A stretch of 64,000 nt of DNA from Paratinospora sagittata (GCA_035771175.1 CM069590.1:53158024-53222023); one strand, 5' to 3'. Numbered from the stretch's first letter, positions 26,723-39,285 are shown. Made by a program: numbers and translations. The notes: generated by a model from the letters alone, not told the origin.

Positions 26723-26850
26723 CATTGACATTAAAAATTAAAATATTAATAATGATATTTAATATAATATGCATTAATAATTTATTACCGGCACATAAAA
26801 TTGGGTATACACGCTTATTATGATATCAGGTGAGAAAATGGCTCGTTACA
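24223..26850. mobile_element. Solo LTR of a gypsy-type retrotransposon (family A)
   Basis: The block starts with TGTCGCGACCC and ends with CTCGTTACA, the TGT...ACA ends of an LTR. The flanks carry aaggg (24218-24222) and aaagg (26851-26855), a 5-bp target duplication with one mismatch, or a perfect aaagg if one extra G is allowed. No gag or pol reading frame lies inside, so 2.63 kb of LTR is left without an internal region, as after unequal recombination between two LTRs. The GGGGTGAGCTC motif near 24,695 is shared in type with the other two solo LTRs in the window. It ends with an AT-rich part containing an (ATT)n run. Gypsy assignment is by LTR style only. Confidence 0.7.
26687..26719. repeat. 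(ATT)n microsatellite
   Basis: About eleven uninterrupted ATT units inside the 3' part of the family A solo LTR. Confidence 0.9.
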
Positions 26851-26855
26851 AAAGG

Positions 26856-29800
26856 TCTCGTGTCATACTAAGCAGTGTTCCTCTACCCTTTCTGTGGAGG
26901 ATGAAAATTAGATATTCTAGATGGTCACAAATTGTGGTGAGAATAAATTTAAAGATTTTTTTTTTAAAATTTAAAATCATGGGTCCACGTACATGATAAC
27001 TCATGCATGCCCGCATAGAGTCACAGATGACTGAAATTAGAGGCCTAGGTTGAATATTGGAAAGAAAAAGGAAAATGGTGGACCTCTTTTATAACTCACT
27101 CAATGCTGAAATTAGAGGCCTAGGATTTTTATTTTTATTTTTCTTATAACTCACTCAGAGCCTTAAGCACTTTAGAAAAATGGACAGCTAAAAATTGTGC
27201 CCTAAATCATTGGTTAGCTCAAGCAACTCAAGCAATCTCATTTAGGTTGCTAATATCGATAATATTAATGAGCAACCTTTGAACTCAATTTTTTGAAGTT
27301 TACTTTTTCTTTTTGAAGAAATTATTCTAATTACAAAATATAAATACTTGTACAATTAAATTGATTTGATTGATAAATCTTACACTGCATACATTGAAAT
27401 AATAATTCCAATGACCTAATAATAACAAATAAATATTTGTGTCGAGGGTAATTCTATATGCACTGATAAAAAATGCATAATATACATACATATTTTACAA
27501 ATTTTAACAATTATATATAATAAGTAGATACTTCAAAGAGTGTTGTTGATGAAAGACTCAAAATTAGTCCATAATTAAGCATAGTTGAGCGTGTTATAAC
27601 ATTTTATGATAAGTCGATAAGTATATGGGGATTTAATTTTGTAAAATTGTGGTGGCCCGACATCCTTGGCAGATGTGGGCTCCTCGTCCCAGTCTACCAA
27701 CCACACTCACGGTCCACGTTTCTCCCTCTCTCTCGTGACAAGTACCCCGATCCCAATCACATTTCATTTTCTTTTATCATCACCTCGCTTTCTAACACCC
27801 ATGTTGTTTCATTGCATTTCCAAGCCCCCCATATGTGTATTTAACAATTCTACAAAAAAATCTTGAAGCCGAGTTTAATTTATATCAACATCAGATTATA
27901 AAGTGTGAAATCTCGTTGCTCAGCTGCTTATCAGCCTCAAGTAATAAACTAATAATGAGAGAATACAGAGCATAAAGGTTGGTTTTCCCAATATTTTTTA
28001 ATAATAATAATGGTGTAGCTAGGCAATAATATAACCTCATTATTAATTATAATAGTAGGATGCGTTACATTTAATCACCAACTTGCAATTGTATTTGTGG
28101 AAAAAGCCAAGTAAAAGCTAAGGTGATGTAATGGTTTTGACGGAAGAACTAAATAATGACGAATGGCCCCCAGCAGAGGAGAATTACATAACGACGATAC
28201 GGACAGCAAGGCTCGTAATATCTTTTTTCGACCGAACACGTGGCAACAACTGCACCGTCAGGTCAGCAAGTGCATTATTTTATTTACTGTTGAATAGCGA
28301 AAAGGGGCTAAAAACAATCCTTTATTATTCTACCGAGGCGTGAGGCGCGAGGCGTGAGGCAGTGTCTACCGTATCTGTCTCTGATAAGAACGTAAAACGA
28401 TCACATGATAGAGCCACTAATTATTAGACTTTTTTATTTTTTATTTTTTATTCTTTTTTGAAACCGGACAACTTAACAGCGTTTGATTTTTAATCCCAAA
28501 AATTAGAATACAATTTAAAAAATAAAAAATTTAAAAATAATATTTTGTTATATTTTTAAATTAATATGTTTTCATTGTAAATTAAATTTTTTTTTTGAAT
28601 TTTAACCGACTAAATATATTTTTCCTGTTTCCTTAGTTTTAAATAAAAAAAATTATATTTTGAGACCTTGTGAGATTGAGTGATTTTTTTACTGTTTTAT
28701 TATATTATATATGACGTATTCAATTTTTATTTATTTTTTTTAATCTTTTTAATCTTTTTAAACTATTTTTAATATATTATATAGTGTGTAGAAATGTATA
28801 TTTGAGATATGTTGATATAAAATTTGACTAACACTAAAAAGTGATAAGATGAAAAGATTGTATTGAACTAAAAATAAAAAAAATAAAAAATTAGGCTTTC
28901 GTAAAAAGCATCGATGTAATGTCAACCAAAAATCCTCTAATTCTTAAGTCACTCCGAGTTGTCTCGAGAATTAAACTCGCATTAACTGAAGTAATTAATA
29001 ATTTACCTTCTTAATGAAGAGTTAAGGGGTATTTTATAGTATTTAGGATTTTTAGCCAAGCTTGTGTATTGTCATGTTATCCGTGCAAAATTTTGAATTT
29101 ATCACAGTGTGTCTTGTACTGTCCTTATTTCGTCGTCAATAGGTCGAGACATGTCAACTCAATATGCCGAGCTGACGATATTGTCATATTCAAGTCTTAT
29201 TAGGGTTACGCCAAGTCAGTACCCAGTCGATGGTATGATTAGAATAATGAATTATCATCATGTCTAAATATCGTAATAGCCCACGTGTGTGATTATGTGG
29301 CTTTTAGGTCGAAATGCCGAGATTATGTCCCAACATGCTCAATCCCTCTACATACCCATTTTTTAATCACTTAAAAAAATCTACATTGCACTTAATTATT
29401 ATTATTATTATAAATGAAGTAAAATAAAATAATATTTTTACAAAAGAAAATGTATATATTTTTATCTTTTCACAGGATAAAAAACGGGTGAAATTGTATA
29501 AAAATAAAGATGAAAAAGTAGGTAAGACTAAATAATTGAAAATTTCAAAAAAATCAAAAATCAAAATTAAAAAAAAATCTAAAATTAGGAGACACGTGTA
29601 TAAAAGTGAAACTGAAAAAATAGTAAAAACACAATTATTATTTCATCTTCGATTGATAATAAAAAAAAAATTAATTAAAACTTAAAATAAACTGTTTAAG
29701 GGTATTTTGAATATACGTAGATATTCTCGTTATAATAGCATAGATTATTTTTCATAGGAATGTAAAAATTAACGGAACCCTACTTCTAAGGAAAGCACAA

Positions 29801-30775
29801 ACAAATTTTAACCATGAATCATGATTTAAAAGAAAGGTTTGGTTGATTACCTTTGTAAAGCAGGTGTAAAGGGGCAAGTTTATATCAACCAGACCCAGGG
29901 ATTATAAAAAATTCTCATGTGCAATGTTGGTGGTTCGGCTGCCACTTGATCCTTTCCTGTTCTTCTTCAAACGCTGAAAAGATTAGCAAGTGAAAGTCAC
30001 TTCTGGACGTTTCTAGCAAGTAGCAGCTACTGTACATAGTTGGTGACAACAGCTTCTTGACAATTAGTTATCTATAGGCATTAAGCCAAAACTACTCAAT
30101 TTGGGATTGAAAGCGAAAAATGAAATCAACTACTTTTTTTTCATTTTTTATGCCAAGAACATTGATAGTTTCTACTTTTTCAAATTGAGGATCTAGTGGG
30201 CTAGCTGGTAAGCCTGTTATTATTGATTAGTAGATGTAAAAGCCAACATCATATTATATTTATATAATTGGTAGGGCCTGGTTAACACTGGGATTTAATC
30301 TGGCGGGACCATTTCTACTTGCATTACAATTAATTAAAAATGACATTTTGCATATGGCTGGACATTCAAAGCATACTTACTCTACATCACCATTTAATAT
30401 TATTAAATTAGTAGAGGTAACACATAATTTGAAATAATCTAATGATGTATGTAGGTGATGTAATATTTAGATGTACATATTAAATATTAATGTAACATTA
30501 TTCTAAATTAAATGCCCGATTAAGATAATGATTTTAATTTTGCTAGGAGGGGAAGAGAAGTGGAGATTTAATTTTGCTAGGAGGGGAAGAGAAGTGGAGG
30601 TAGGACCTGAAATCCCCAATCATATACAAAATATGGCAAAATGTCATGTACGAGGTTCTATTATTTAATTAAGAATATCGTTGTCTTAAAATTGCTGTTT
30701 CTTCTGAGTATCTTCTAAGTAGAGGGTTTGTCAAGTGCTTGGTAATTACTAGTTGCTAATGAGTCTGATGACAGT

Positions 30776-30808
<33 letters not shown>

Positions 30809-32082
30809 CATGTACACAGCAACTTGAATTGAACTGATGAACTGAAAGATATTGAAGTCTCTTAGAGAACAATGAATTTGTCGTGTTCTCCATGGCTTTA
30901 ATTAACTGGAATCATGTTTGCGAAAAAAAATAATTGCCCTGTAGAATCCAGTTGCTCTGTGAGAGATTTTTGTTAAAGCTATTTTTGCAGTAGATTAGGT
31001 AAAATACAAGCGACTTGATTAGGTAAGATAAATCAAAGTTCAATCAATTCTTTATCCAAAAATACATTACGCAAGTTGTGACTTGATTGTGTTTAAATAC
31101 ATTAATTTTAATAAAACCAAAAGATTATAAATTTATTAATTTGAAGTCCTTACTAGGACTTGTAGTTCATATTTTTTACTTAGAATGTAGACTTGTAGTT
31201 CATATATTAAAAAATATATTAATATTTATGTAATAATACACCATATCATTACATTATAAGAGAAAGAAAAAAAAAATAATCACTACTTATAATACACCAC
31301 GTCAACATGAATATGAATATGATTTTAATTATAATATATAATTTTTTTTCAAATTCTTTTCAAGCATCAATAGTTAATTGTAGTTTGACCCTATTTAGAA
31401 TTTTTTTTTATAAAAGCACTTTTCTAATAAGAGTTTCTAAAAATATTAGAAGAATAGGTTTCACCCACTTCTTTTAAAAGTAAAAAAATATTTTTTTATT
31501 TTTTAATTTTTTTAACGATAGTTTAACTAAAAATAGGTATTGCTCTCGGCACGTTCCTCCTTAAGTGAGACTAGACTCACCCTTCCAAAAGAAAGAGATT
31601 GATAAATGGGGACCGCCGTCTTTCTCTTTCGGTTTTCTTTTGCCAGCCGCTATTTTGAGACTTAGCACTCAGTTTGGTGAAGTATACGAAAATAAATAAA
31701 AAAATATTTTTCTGCACGCACATTCGGTATCAAAATAAAGTTTGAAGCACATCGAAGCTCATCTGCGGTCAATGGATTTGGGATTCTAGCCATGTGGTGC
31801 TCGATGAAAATCGGCACCGAGAAACAGAGCTTCAGCAGCTTCGATCGTAATTGGACAGCAGAATCCATGAACAATGAAGAGCTAAGTTTCATCCAAGAGA
31901 TTCAAGTGGTTGCATTGCTTATACCTTCTCTCCATTTCAAAAACTTGCAGGGGTACTATTTCAACTATTAGGAAAGAATTTACATATGCATTTCTAGGAA
32001 TCTTATTAAACTAATCTCCTGTTTATACCTTTTTCTTCGATCTTCACTACCTATTTTACGGTAGTCTCATTCAAATACAACC
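26856..32082. other. AT-rich spacer between the solo LTR and the PPR gene
   Basis: No coding exon with a recognisable domain was found. The stretch holds a GAGGCGTGAGGC-type short repeat near 28,336-28,360, a block with somewhat higher GC at 29,080-29,350 that may be a transposon remnant, a two-copy 35-bp duplication near 30,529-30,598, an A-run of about 29 at 30,780 and many A/T runs. The last about 450 bp (from about 31,600) are probably the promoter and leader of the PPR gene. Confidence 0.5.
30529..30598. repeat. Two-copy tandem duplication, about 35 bp unit
   Basis: The unit GATTTAATTTTGCTAGGAGG followed by GGAAGAGAAGTGGA occurs twice in direct succession, almost identical, which indicates a recent slippage or duplication event in spacer DNA. 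Confidence 0.85.
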
Positions 32083-34212
32083 ATGTTCTTGTCAGTTGGA
32101 CCAAATTTTAGGAGACCCTTTACAGGAACAAGGATATTTTGTACTGAATCTGCTGCCCTGTTGGATAAAAGATATGAATCATCAGCGCCTTTTGGTGCCA
32201 CAGCCAATGTGGACATATTCGAGTCTAACACACGCTTAAAGCAGCTGATCAAAACTGGCTATCTAAGCAATGCACGAGATTCGTTTGATAAAATGCCTCA
32301 AAGAGATGAAATTTCATGGACTACAATGATTTCTGGCTATGTACGCGCGTCCAATGCTTCTGAGGCCTTACATTTGTTCTCGAATATGTGGGTCGATCCA
32401 CAAGTCCAAGTTGACCCATTTGTTCTAGCTCTTGCACTCAAGGCTTGTGGGCGCAATGCAGAGTTGAAACAGGGTAAACTGATTCATAGTTACTCAGTAA
32501 AGACCGGTTTCATGAATTCTGTTTTTGTTGGGAGTGCCCTTTTGGACATGTACACGAAATGTGGTTGTGTTTTGCTGGGTTGTAGAGTATTTGAGGAGAT
32601 GCCAGATAAAAATGTTGTTACTTGGACATCTATGATCAGTGGACTTGTTCATACTGGTTACTACAAGGAAGCGCTAATGTGCTTCTCAGAAATGTGGGGT
32701 TTGGATCTAAAATGCGATTCATACACATTTGCTAGTGTGCTAAAGGCGTGTGCTGATTCTAAGTCTTTGAATTATGGTAGGGCAATTCACACTCAGACGA
32801 TGAAGGCAGGTTTCGATTCGGCTTCTTACATTGCAAACACTCTTGCTACTATGTATAACCAGTGTGGGAAATTGGAATATGGTTTTCGATTGTTCGAAAG
32901 AATGAGGATTCGGGATGTGGTTTCATGGACAACAATCATTGCCACATATGTGCAGATGGGTCAAGAGGGTCATGCTCTTGAGGCATTTCTTCAGATGAGA
33001 CAATCCGGAGTTTGTCCTAATGAATTTACTTTTGCTGCAGTGATCTCGGGCTGTGCCAATCTTGGAAAAGTTGAGTGGGGTGAGCAATTACACTCCCATG
33101 TTCTTCAAATGGGTGTTGTGGATTCTCTTTCAGTTGCTAATTCGATAATGGACATGTATTCCAAGTGTGAATGCTTGGATTCAACTTCAATGTTGTTTCA
33201 TGGGATGATAAGAAGAGATGTTATTTCATGGAGTACCATAATTGTTGGCTACTCTCAGGCTGGACATTGTGAAGATTCATTTCAACTTTTTTCTCGTATG
33301 AGGAGGGAAGGACCGAAGCCAAATGAAGTTACTCTTGCAAGTTTATTGAGTGTCTGTGGAATTGTGGCTATTCTTGAGCAAGGGAAACAATTACATGCTC
33401 AAGTCCTGATAATCGGGCTAGAAAACGATGTTTTGATAAACAGTGCCTTGATAAATATGTATTCAAAATGTGGTAGCATAGCAGAGGCTTTAAGGATATT
33501 TAATGCAGGAGAGCATGAAGAGATTGTTTCATGGACAGCAATGATTAATGGGTTTGCAGAGCATGGACATAGCAAAGAAGCTATTGATCTGTTTGAGAAG
33601 ATGTCAAGGGTCGGGCTTAGGCCAGATTATGTGACCTTTATTGGTGTCCTTAGTGCTTGTAGCCATGCTGGACTAGTTGATCTGGGTTTCTACTATATCA
33701 ACTTAATGAGCAAGGAGTACAAGATTAAACCCAGGAAAGAACACTATGGTTGCATGGTTGATCTCCTATGTCGAGCTGGAAGACTAAGAGAAGCTGAGGA
33801 GATGATCCTTAGCCTGCCATTTAAACAAGACGACGTCGTGTTGTCAATGTTACTTAGAGCCTGTAGGGTTCAAGGTGATTCTGACTGTGGAAGTCGCACT
33901 GCAGAGCGGATACTACAATTGGATCCAAATTGTGCAGGGACCCATATAACGCTATGTAATATATACTCTGCAGAAGGAAAGTGGAGGGAAGCGGCAGATG
34001 TGAGGAAGCTAATGAGGTCAAAGGGGGTGATAAAAGAACCTGGATGGTCTTGGATTAAGGTCAAGGAACATGTCTCTGCATTTGTCGCTGGAGATAGATT
34101 ACATCCACAAATTGAGGATATATACTACATGCTGGAATTGCTAGCATCGAAGACAGATACGTCCGAATCTGATAGAAGTCTAGAAGATGATCTTATGTGG
34201 GTAGAATACTAA
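32083..34212 (+). CDS. Pentatricopeptide repeat protein, PLS class, E type
   Basis: A single uninterrupted frame of 709 residues, intronless as usual for this family. Residues 1 to about 45 are Arg/Phe/Ser-rich and fit an organellar targeting peptide. The body is a tandem array of about 31-36-residue helix-turn-helix repeats, with repeated marks such as ISWTTMISGYV, FVGSALLDMYTKCG, VISWSTIIVGYSQAG and LRPDYVTFIGVLSACSHAG. The C-terminus carries E/E+ type motifs (EPGWSWIKVKEHVSAFVAGD) and stops without a DYW deaminase domain. Such proteins bind single-stranded organellar RNA, most often as specificity factors for C-to-U editing, and recruit a DYW protein in trans. The order of motifs resembles Arabidopsis At3g47840; this is recognition from memory, not a search. 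The gene is convergent with the next, only about 105 bp apart at the stop codons. Confidence 0.95.
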   Translation: MFLSVGPNFRRPFTGTRIFCTESAALLDKRYESSAPFGATANVDIFESNTRLKQLIKTGYLSNARDSFDKMPQRDEISWTTMISGYVRASNASEALHLFSNMWVDPQVQVDPFVLALALKACGRNAELKQGKLIHSYSVKTGFMNSVFVGSALLDMYTKCGCVLLGCRVFEEMPDKNVVTWTSMISGLVHTGYYKEALMCFSEMWGLDLKCDSYTFASVLKACADSKSLNYGRAIHTQTMKAGFDSASYIANTLATMYNQCGKLEYGFRLFERMRIRDVVSWTTIIATYVQMGQEGHALEAFLQMRQSGVCPNEFTFAAVISGCANLGKVEWGEQLHSHVLQMGVVDSLSVANSIMDMYSKCECLDSTSMLFHGMIRRDVISWSTIIVGYSQAGHCEDSFQLFSRMRREGPKPNEVTLASLLSVCGIVAILEQGKQLHAQVLIIGLENDVLINSALINMYSKCGSIAEALRIFNAGEHEEIVSWTAMINGFAEHGHSKEAIDLFEKMSRVGLRPDYVTFIGVLSACSHAGLVDLGFYYINLMSKEYKIKPRKEHYGCMVDLLCRAGRLREAEEMILSLPFKQDDVVLSMLLRACRVQGDSDCGSRTAERILQLDPNCAGTHITLCNIYSAEGKWREAADVRKLMRSKGVIKEPGWSWIKVKEHVSAFVAGDRLHPQIEDIYYMLELLASKTDTSESDRSLEDDLMWVEY

Positions 34213-34317
34213 AGCTTACTGCATTCACGACCTATGACTCAGGAACATCCATAAATGGAGTTGTTCTACAAAAGAAACATTTGAATATTAAAGTTAATTT
34301 CAATGTTTTACAATGTT

Positions 34318-36821
34318 TTATACTAGTTCTTTGACAAGCCAATACTGAATTACATATAGTATAAAGCCCAAAGAGAACGCCACCGACCCCACAACAACAA
34401 AAATCCGTGCCCACAAATAGGAAATGAAAAATTTCAGCACGAATGCATCCCATGATTTGAACCATAGAATTGAGAAAACGGAACCAACAATAGCGCCCAC
34501 CACGACTTGGCTGGCGGTGTGAAATTGCTCGGAGACCCTTAGCCACGACTGTCAACAAAAAAATGTCATTAACAAGTGAAGTATAAGGTCCAATAAAGAC
34601 TATAACACAAATGAATAAGCAGACCAATATTTTCCAGCATCAAGAATGTACTTGTTAAAGTGAATATTTTCAGCCTTTATGCAATCCATCTTTCATCACC
34701 AGAGAGCAAAAGAAAAGCTTCTCATTTGGTTTATCTGACAAAATGAGAATCTTTAAACATGCACTAGTTCTCATTTCTAGTTCAATTTGTAAGTTAATTT
34801 ATGCATATTGATCTTTTGCTTCTCATTCTAGCTGGATCCCCGGCATAATTTCTCAAGAATCACTATATTTCAAAATGACACATCATAATTCTGGATGCTC
34901 AACTAATTGTGAACAAGTCCATCAGAAGTGCTAGTGCCCTATTATACTAAATGAAAGAGAGCAACTACCAACTAGTAGTTAAACAAGAAAGCAGTCTTAT
35001 GAAATGCCTTAATGGTTGGAAGGTGCAACTGGTTTCCATTAAAAGCAAGACGATAGAAATACTTCTGCCACTGACAAGTTGTATGTGATAAAAACATTAA
35101 ACAAGCTATGAGCATTAGCACATGAAAAGATAGAAAGAACTTTATAGGACCACACAAACTAATGAGAATTTGGTTGTTTTTGATGTATTAATACTTACAA
35201 GGTATATTCCAAAAGCCAAAGTAAGCACTCCAGCAATCAGTGTTGCTTCATTCATCCCGAAATCCTGTACCACTGAGAATGATTTTTTTTTTTTTTACTA
35301 AGAGTGAAAAGAGAAACTTGATAGACAACAATAAATAATCATGAATTCATAAAGCATAATAATGGCAACAAAGTAACAATGGCAGCAGCACAATGAAACC
35401 TGGTTTTCATTCATATGAAACTCTATTCAAATTTCAAATATATAGTCAATTGGCTACTTAAATTGAAAACAATGTTCTGAAGAAGAACTCACAAGTTAAA
35501 ATAGCAGAGAAGACTGCATAAAAAATGGATTGTGCGTGTGAAGATGGCATTCCCGGATCAGATCTTACGGTTGAGATCGGCCGTTCCTGTTTGAATATTC
35601 TCTTCAAACTAATAGAGAGCACTGCATTCGTGACAGCTCCCATAAGTATCCACATGGTTTCAGCATCACGCCTCCACAGAATGACAACTCCAAAGAGAAT
35701 AGCCACAATCCACTTGCTCTGCAACCACATGATGAGAGATGATTGAATAGAAAATTGAACAAAGATAAACACCAAACCTAGTATATAATACAACAAGCTC
35801 CATTCTTTGTAGTGCAATCTTCTCAATAATCACAATAGCTAAGAAAATTTTCTTGAAAAAATATAGTTTTATGGAGAAATAATTTCAATTTCTCAAGCAA
35901 ATTTTCTTATGGTTGCTTGATTCTACATGTGAAAATGTTTTGGCATTACCCATTTTAATTTGGAGATCAACATGAACATAGTTAATGATATTAAAAACTT
36001 TCTCATGGGAAAATTAAATTTTCCCACCTTGATAGTTGAGAAAATTTCAATGAAAAAAGTAGAGGGTTCAAGAACAAATTTCTCGAGAAAATAATAGCAA
36101 TCAATCGCACAACTTAAACAAATTTTATAGAGAAAATAGTGATTTTCTTAGCTACCAAACATACCCTGATCATGGTGCTAAAAACACCGTCAATCAATCA
36201 ATCAATCAATCACACCTCTTTAAGGTGTAGTAGTATAAGCTACAAAAAGCTAACATTAAAAGCCATGTAAAAAAGGGCAAAACCCACAAATAATAAGCAC
36301 AAATTCAGATCCATAAAAAGAAGGAAAAAAAAAAGGGAGGGGGAAGAACCCAATTGCAGAACTGTACTAACCAATCGATTGAGAGTCGATTCATGTGCTC
36401 CAGAAGCAAAATCTGAAGACAAATCTGTCGACCCATCAACTAAAATAGCTTCTTCCTCCAAACCCCTAAAGCCCTCAACCCCACCATCGCTGCTTTTAAG
36501 ACGTGGTGACGATGGAATCCTCACCAATTCAGTCATGGGTGGTTTTGGTCTCCAAACAGGTGTCGCTTTGATATGCCTTGGAAGAGAAAATGTGTTTGAT
36601 AAAGGAGGGATTTGTTTGTGATGAAAAGAAATGTTGGGTTTTAGGAATTTATGGCGCGTGAAGGGACGATGGTACAAGATGGTTGGTGTGAAAGAAAGTG
36701 CTGCGTTGATCGACATCAATCCTCTACGAATTGGGATAGAAGTTGAAATTAACGTTGAAGTTGAGGAGGAAGAAGAGAGAAAAGGAGAGAGATCGATTGC
36801 ACAGGAACACCCAGCTTCCAT
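34318..36821 (-). CDS. LPPE: Lipid phosphate phosphatase epsilon, plastid (PAP2 family)
   Basis: Four coding exons on the minus strand (36821-36372, 35718-35493, 35272-35199, 34548-34318) give 326 residues. The protein removes phosphate from phosphatidic acid to make diacylglycerol in the plastid envelope. Residues 1 to about 110 are Ser/Pro/Arg-rich, a transit peptide. The three phosphatase motifs are visible: KRIFKQERP (189-197), PSSH (208-211) and RVSEQFH (254-260). Several hydrophobic helices surround them (WIVAILFGVVILW, VVVGAIVGSVFSILW, FVVVGSVAFSLGFILYVI). Exon 3 is odd: only the acceptor CTCAG before 35272 keeps the frame. A second AG eight bases further would create TGA at the junction. 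The intron is A-rich rather than pyrimidine-rich just before this acceptor. Confidence 0.92.
36186..36211. repeat. (AATC)n microsatellite
   Basis: A short run of CAATCAAT units in the large intron 1 of the LPP epsilon gene. Confidence 0.85.
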
Positions 36822-36849
36822 CTTCTGTGAACCATTGGATTGAAATGGA

Positions 36850-38460
36850 AATGACTACAGACACGTGAGAGATTTTTTTTGTTTTTTTCAACTACACGTG
36901 AGAGATTCAAAAAAGTACAAATAGCTCATCGATCATCTGGTAGCTAAATCTAATAATTTATAGCAAAGCGTCGTGGCAAGCTGTACCAAGCGTTTGTGTT
37001 TTTTTCACGCCCGCCTTTCAATGCTTTTATTGTTTTTTTTTAAGGCACGTTTCTTTTGAACGTTGGTTTTTCTGTTTATTTTATTTTATTTTACGGGTAC
37101 ATTTAAGCCAAAATTTTTAAAAAAGCGGGTACTTAAAGTTTCATTTGATTGGTAATTTAAAAATAAGGATTAGATATGAAATCAAGATATTTAGAAAACG
37201 AATTTTTATAAATTAATTTTTTTTAAAATAATCTTTTTTCAAGTTATTTTTCGGAATTACTTAATTAAACATATTTTTAATCACATGTAAAATGTGGATC
37301 AACTTTAAAAACAAATTTAAGTCAATAAACTTTTTTTTTAATTACATGTAAAAACTTTATTATGAATAGTAATTTACAATCTTTCTTTCACACTTAAAAA
37401 AAGAATAATGAGACTCTCTCTTTTGATTTAGAAGAATACTAAGGAGGAAAAGAAGTAGAGAATGACTTTTAATTTCTTACTTGATCACTTGATGATTTAT
37501 TTGGTACTTAAACCTTCCATATGAGGATATTTATATTAAATCAAATACAATCCACATCACATAATTAAATATTTACAAATAAATTTTAGTCATACATATA
37601 TATATATATATCATACTTAATTTTGAGTATTTCATTAATAATTTATTTAATTTTAAAAACTTTTAAATAATGAGCTTGAACTTTATTTTTGGCCTTGCCT
37701 TGAGCTTAAGATTGAGTCTTATATTAGGCTTGACCATAAATTTATTTTTTGTCCAATTTATAAATTTAACAAATTTATTTTGAGCTTATCATAAATTTAC
37801 AATATTTTTAATTTACAACACCAAAACTCTTGAGTCCATTTTTCAAACTTAAATATTGAGTGTCCTTTATATCAATACAAACCTATATAATACTAGGCAA
37901 TATATATTAGTCCAAATCGCATTAAATGTTTGAGTTTTCGTGTGAATTTCATGTTGCGTATGTCTAGCTGGACATGGTTACGCATTAAATGTTTTAAGGT
38001 GTGTAATATATCATAATCTAATTATTATTTTTTATTTTTTTATTTTTAAAAGCTAATGAATATTAAAGTGTAGTTAGACGAAGTTGTAGTTTGTTGTAGT
38101 TTTTTTTTATGAACAATTTTTGTACTTAGAATAATAAATTTCTATTCGTTGAAAGAAAAAAAAATGTTACATTAACTGAAAAAAAAAAACACAAAAATAT
38201 CTATTAAAGCACACACAACATTTAATTTATACCACAAGCAGACAACATTACATATTAGCGCTCCCACACTTGCTACAGATAACAGATGATCAACGGCACG
38301 TCCTTGGTAAACCAAGTAGTTACCTATTCATCATGAATCGCAAGAGTAGGAGATCAAGGAGTATCTCCCACCTGGATACACCGTAACATGATGGACTGGA
38401 TATACATGCAGTACTGGGACTGGCCAAAGTATATAAGCGAGGCCAGTTGTTGTAGATGAT
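36850..38460. other. AT-rich spacer between LPP epsilon and the defensin pseudogene
   Basis: No coding frame with a recognisable domain. The first about 150 bases upstream of the LPP epsilon start codon include two ACACGTGAGAG stretches about 40 bp apart (near 36,860 and 36,894). The rest is A/T-rich with homopolymer runs. The last about 60 bases are the 3' side of the defensin pseudogene. Confidence 0.45.
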
Positions 38461-38621
38461 TTAGCAGTCGACGTAGCAGAAACAAGCCCGTCCAGGGAAC
38501 TGGGCAGGGCAAGCTCCGTACTTTGTTGGCACTTTCCCAGTTTCTGCACTGTTTGTTGCAGTTATCGGTGTTCCCACAGAAGCCCGACCATGCCTTGCTG
38601 GACGCTCGCACATTTTTAGTT

Positions 38622-38770
38622 TATTACGATATCTTTATTGGGTATATATTTTTAACATGTTTTCTATTTTTAGACAGAACATGTTTCTTAATTTTTAGGC
38701 TATTTTATAATATATAGGTGAGATGGTCGTCAATGAAGAACTAGAAAAAAATGTAATAGAGAATTTAACA
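38622..38770 (+). repeat. Left LTR of the copia element
   Basis: 149 bp, from TATTACGATATC to AATTTAACA, followed at once by the primer-binding site. It matches the right LTR with scattered substitutions and a 5-bp length difference near ATGTTTTT. Confidence 0.9.
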
Positions 38771-38782
38771 TGGTATCAGAGC
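38771..38782 (+). other. Copia primer-binding site
   Basis: TGGTATCAGAGC directly after the left LTR is complementary to the 3' part of initiator methionine tRNA, the usual primer of plant copia elements. Confidence 0.85.
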
Positions 38783-38813
38783 GGCTTGAGTGATCAGCGA
38801 CGGAACAACGAAA

Positions 38814-39285
38814 CTCTCTCCGATCTCTGCTCCGATCTCTCCGATCTCCGATCACTCCGATCTCGGACGGTAGTACAGAAGCCGAAGTAGAAGAAGAAGA
38901 AGAATATGCATTACGATGGAATAGAGGACTTGGAACAAGAAGGGATAATATGATTCAGATATTATAGAAGAGGTTTTTAGTTCCTCAAAACATAATCTCT
39001 TTTATTCCTTTGGGGTTGAGGAGAATAGAGGCGACCGGCGACCGGCGACCGGCGTGTCGCATTGGTGCGCGTGTTGCATTGGTACGCGTGCTGCGTTGGT
39101 ACGCGTGCTGCGTTGAGCAGTGCGCACTTTGAGCAGTGTGCGCGTGATTGGTGAGCGTGCAGCGTTGGTGCGTGTGCAGCGTGAACAGCGCGGCTCGGCT
39201 TGAACAGTGCGGCTCGGCTTGAACAGAGCGAGTAAACAGCGCGAGTGAACAGTGCGCATGAATAGTGCATGTGAACAGTGCACGT
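38814..39285. repeat. Repeat-rich leader of the copia element
   Basis: Between the primer-binding site and gag lie a TCTCCGATC-type repeat (about 38814-38868), a GCGACCGGC triplet array (about 39030-39053), two adjacent copies of a GGTACGCGTGCTGCGTT unit, two copies of GCGGCTCGGCTTGAACAG and several GTGAACAGTGC units. The block is much more GC-rich than its surroundings. Open frames on its minus strand are His/Ala-rich translation of these repeats, not genes. Confidence 0.75.

Noticed and set aside
28131..28343. 70-codon frame with a reasonable start in the large spacer
   Set aside because: No motif or homology recognised, and flanking DNA is low-complexity.
29080..29350. GC-richer block resembling transposon sequence
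   Set aside because: No terminal repeats, duplication or coding motif could be identified.
30190..30310. AGTGGGCTAGCTGGTAAGCC, a box-A-like sequence
   Set aside because: No convincing box B at the proper spacing and no flanking duplication.
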